DNA of 64,000 nucleotides, from assembly GCA_016169945.1 (NCBI GenBank), contig JADLSH010000158.1, positions 531,001 to 595,000 on the forward strand, given 5' to 3'. Below, one piece after another: positions 61,536 through 64,000 of the stretch. Each line of letters opens with the position of its first letter. Within the stretch, counting starts at the first letter, position 1. The translations under genes were made by a program, and so were the position numbers. The notes beneath the pieces are model-generated. The model saw only the letters and a list, made by a program, of their open reading frames with translations. It did not search any database and was not told the origin of the DNA. Source of the stretch: Trachythela sp. YZ-2020 (taxonomy: Eukaryota; Cnidaria; Anthozoa; Malacalcyonacea; Clavulariidae).

Positions 61536-62252
61536 GCAATATGTACTGTATATAGTAAAATGGCAGTCTGATGAAAATCATTAAAAGTTTCATATATAAA
61601 AAAGAATTAATATATATAGGATAAAAACCGAATGGGAGTTCTTTCGTTGAAATTCATGACCGAGGCGCGCAGCGCCGAGGTCTTGAATTAAGACCGACCA
61701 TGAGGTTTTTATGTTGTTTATATACCCACCACATTAGCTAATTTTCCATTGTTCTCAAGAGGTTTTGGAAGATTTATGTAATTATGTCTGTTATTTGTCA
61801 TAATTGAAGCGATACAATAAGGTTTAATTTCGATTGTTTGTGCAATAAATGGTTTATTCAAGCGTTCACAATGCCTAATTTCAATATCCGTATAGGCTTT
61901 TATTTTAAACCGTTTAAAAGTGAAGTGCTCTAGCCATGACTAGGATTAAAGAAGATTCAATAAAATATTAGATCGCGTATCCCACTGATTTATTGGTGGA
62001 TTTCAGCATAAACAATCGAGAGGAATTCCACTAGATTATCTCTGATTTCAGTAAGCGTTACGGGGCAGCAGATGGCGGTCAACTGAAGAAATGTTTAAAC
62101 TTATAGGAGCAATAAGCTCTAACTACAAGACCTCTACATATGACGAAATAATTAACTTTCTCACTCTGATATAAACAGCCAGTTGTCCACCATCTGCTAC
62201 ACAAATAGTGCTTACTGAAACCCATCTATATCACTTTTGGGCATTTAAACTG
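61536..62252. other. Spacer before the katanin exon
   Basis: Holds a small inverted segment around 61.64-61.72 kb (CATGACCGAGGCGCGCAGCG, then inverse-like GAATTAAGACCGACCATGAG). The rest is AT-rich, no gene. Confidence 0.4.
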
Positions 62253-62465
<213 letters not shown>

Positions 62466-62660
62466 CTACCGTGCTCTGACTTGAATTGATGTGTTTGAAA
62501 ACACATGTAAGTAGAGTTGTGGTTGGTTCTTTCCTGATGGCTTTGCCGATGGTTTTTCTCCGAGTGCTCCGGTTTCCTCCCTAACCAAAAACTAACCCTT
62601 CCATCTTAGCTATGCTCCGTGATAAGAGATATGTCATATGGTAGCAGCCAGAAAAGCATT

Positions 62661-62768
62661 ATCAGCTCCACTATAACCGTCCATACTTTCAGCAACTTCT
62701 TCAACAACAACATTTTCAGCAAGAGCAACATCAAGAAGGCAAATCTTTAGCAGTTCCAATCTTCCCTT
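62661..62768 (-). pseudogene. Katanin p60 penultimate exon, eroded
   Basis: The minus strand encodes KGRLELLKICLLDVALAENV and VVEEVAESMDGYSGAD, the AAA+ sensor-2 region of katanin p60. The expected final residues (the ITNVCR-like end leading to the intron) are missing: unrelated sequence follows GAD and no GT donor is present. A MITE abuts the 5' edge at 62776. This is either a damaged copy of the real exon or a duplicated fragment, with the intact exon outside the window. Confidence 0.65.
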
Positions 62769-62775
62769 GTCCCAA

Positions 62776-63073
62776 ACTAGGCGGAATTTTGCGGGCGGAG
62801 CGACATTTTCCGCTACGCGCATGCGTAGAAGCAAGACAGATTGGCGGAATTTTTCCGCTGTTGTGCAAGACTGTGCACTGATCGCTCCGCCAAGAAGTTG
62901 AAGGCAGTTCAACTTTTTCGATTTTCCGCGCGTACTATGGACAAAATCAACCAATCACAGTGCGTTGTCCGCTAATCCGCTCGCAAATATTATTGCAGTG
63001 GAAATCATTCGCTTTTTTCCGCCCGGAAAAATTATATCAAAAATTCCGCTCCGCGCACAAAATTCCGCCTAGT
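62776..63073. mobile_element. 298-bp GC-rich MITE
   Basis: Ends ACTAGGCGGAATTTTGCGGG and the inverse of CAAAATTCCGCCTAGT, with further internal GGCGGAAT/ATTCCGCC blocks. It lies immediately upstream of the katanin-like exon and contributes to a meaningless minus frame (62634-62954). Confidence 0.7.
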
Positions 63074-63099
63074 GGAAAACCGGCTTAAAGGCTGATTTC

Positions 63100-63248
63100 C
63101 ATTCAGTGCAAAATGTCGCGCGATCGACTTTTTGCGATCGTTTTCTTTTGAATTATGAGCCCTCGACTGGAACGGATCCGCCCGAGGGCTCATAATTCAA
63201 AGGAAAACGATCGCAAAAGGTCGATCGCGCGACATTTTGCACTGAATG
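63100..63248. repeat. 149-bp near-perfect fold-back
   Basis: Two arms of about 66 bp, starting CATTCAGTGCAAAATGTCGC and its inverse, pair almost completely around a short centre with CTCGACTGGAACGGATCC. The outer arms contain GCGATCGACTTTTTGCGATC. No coding. Confidence 0.85.
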
Positions 63249-63420
63249 TCAAGTGTTCCAACAGGAAGAGACTTAGATACTTTATGTATACTAGATAGCT
63301 CTATCAGTTCTTAACAGTTTTTCTTAGAGGTCTACTTATTGGTCCAATGTTACACTGTTAATATATCCTGCCCGATTATAATACTAATAATAACAAATTT
63401 ATTTCAAGAGGGTGACACAT

Positions 63421-64000
63421 TATTATTATTATTATTACATTTAAACACTCCCAAAAGGGTTTTTCAGTGCTTAATTACATGATAAAGTATCTAAACTATA
63501 AAATGTTTTCTAAGATTACTATAAAATGTTATCTAAACTACAAAATGTTATCCAAACTATAAAAACCCCTCCAAGATTGTAGAACTATACTATATATAAA
63601 AACTATTCAAGAACTATTAAAAATGTCATTCCTGATCTTCAAAAAATTCTTTTAACAATAAACTTTTAAGTTCATGTTTAAATCGTTGCAAACTAAAATT
63701 ATTGTCTTTCAACCATTCTGGCAAACTGTTCCATATAGATACAGCACGATAGCTAAAAGAACGTTGTCCGGTCGTTGTCCTGCAAAAAGGTATTTGTAAA
63801 TTTCCACTAGTTCTCGTATTCAAATTATGTAGCTGCGATCTTGTCTCAAACATGGAGCACAAATATGATGGAGCCATACCTCTGATACATTTAAAAACCA
63901 TTACGGTGTCTCTAAAACGCAACATGTAACTAACTGGTAACCAGTTTAGCTGTTTTAAAGATGGTGTGATGTGATCGAATTTCCTTTTTCCCGTGACGAT
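63421..64000 (-). mobile_element. LINE 3' part, running off the right edge
   Basis: The 3' end is a TTATTATT-type tail at 63421-63436. The rest carries the C-terminal end of a reverse transcriptase. Same style of tail as the LINEs ending at 6507, 30195 and 54484. Confidence 0.75.
63626..64000 (-). CDS. LINE reverse transcriptase C-terminal part, partial
   Basis: Open to the window edge (125 codons). Encodes FDHITPSLKQLNWLPVSYML, RFRDTVMVFKCIRGMAPSYL, FCRTTTGQRSFSYRAVSIWN, SLPEWLK and stops at 63626. These are the conserved words of the C-terminal domain of CR1-type LINE polymerases. The catalytic domain lies outside the window. Confidence 0.82.
   Translation of the reverse strand: MVTGKRKFDHITPSLKQLNWLPVSYMLRFRDTVMVFKCIRGMAPSYLCSMFETRSQLHNLNTRTSGNLQIPFCRTTTGQRSFSYRAVSIWNSLPEWLKDNNFSLQRFKHELKSLLLKEFFEDQE

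Noticed and set aside
62634..62954. 106-codon minus-strand protein
   Set aside because: Only 62661-62768 resembles katanin. The rest is MITE sequence in a chance open frame.

Overview
This is a metazoan nuclear genome window, AT-rich, with spliced genes (GT-AG introns), a TTAGGG-type telomere-like tract, a katanin p60 exon and very dense transposable elements. The mix of elements (Penelope-like, DIRS-like, BEL/Pao, CR1-type LINEs with a PHD finger and a 2A-like motif, Crypton-type recombinases, a KDZ-like transposase gene, many MITEs) suggests a marine invertebrate, most likely an anthozoan cnidarian. No species call can be made from sequence alone. Almost nothing here is single-copy host gene: only an open exon at the left edge and two katanin p60 exons near 62.3-62.8 kb look host-derived.

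Layout. 1-525: open exon, minus strand. 711-3104: Penelope-like element with 605-bp inverted arms, hammerhead-like ribozymes and a 13-bp target duplication. 5.1-6.26 kb: 51-bp minisatellite. 6387-30960: one DIRS-like retrotransposon on the minus strand, cut into five pieces by four later insertions. These are a PHD/2A LINE (6502-10048), a 3.9-kb DNA transposon with a 3-bp duplication (11988-15903), a 9.6-kb DNA transposon with a TTAA duplication and about 670-bp terminal inverted repeats (16268-25853), and a CCCH-finger LINE (about 26453-30195). The 9.6-kb element carries a multi-exon DDE-like gene (20135-24305) and is itself invaded by a 2.47-kb element (17270-19737) made of head-to-head satellite arrays around a telomere-like core.

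31175-33671: fold-back element and MITE. 35858-45422: BEL/Pao LTR retrotransposon (CGGAG duplication) sitting inside a decayed hAT transposase gene (pieces at 35153-35857 and 45428-45772). A 3.2-kb DNA transposon (40975-44188, 9-bp duplication) lies inside its integrase. 47067-48348: decayed, intron-containing Crypton-type tyrosine recombinase. 48.48-48.87 kb: simple and tandem repeats. 49.46-61.5 kb: a spliced KDZ-like transposase gene on the plus strand, split by a minus-strand LINE (54481-60985). That LINE is cut in turn by a Crypton fragment and by a DNA transposon with a 9-bp duplication (57105-60318). 62253-62768: katanin p60 exons. 63421-64000: the 3' part of another LINE, running off the right edge.

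The genes do not form pathways. They are self-mobilising units stacked on each other, and target duplications plus restored reading frames across the insertions let their order of arrival be read directly.
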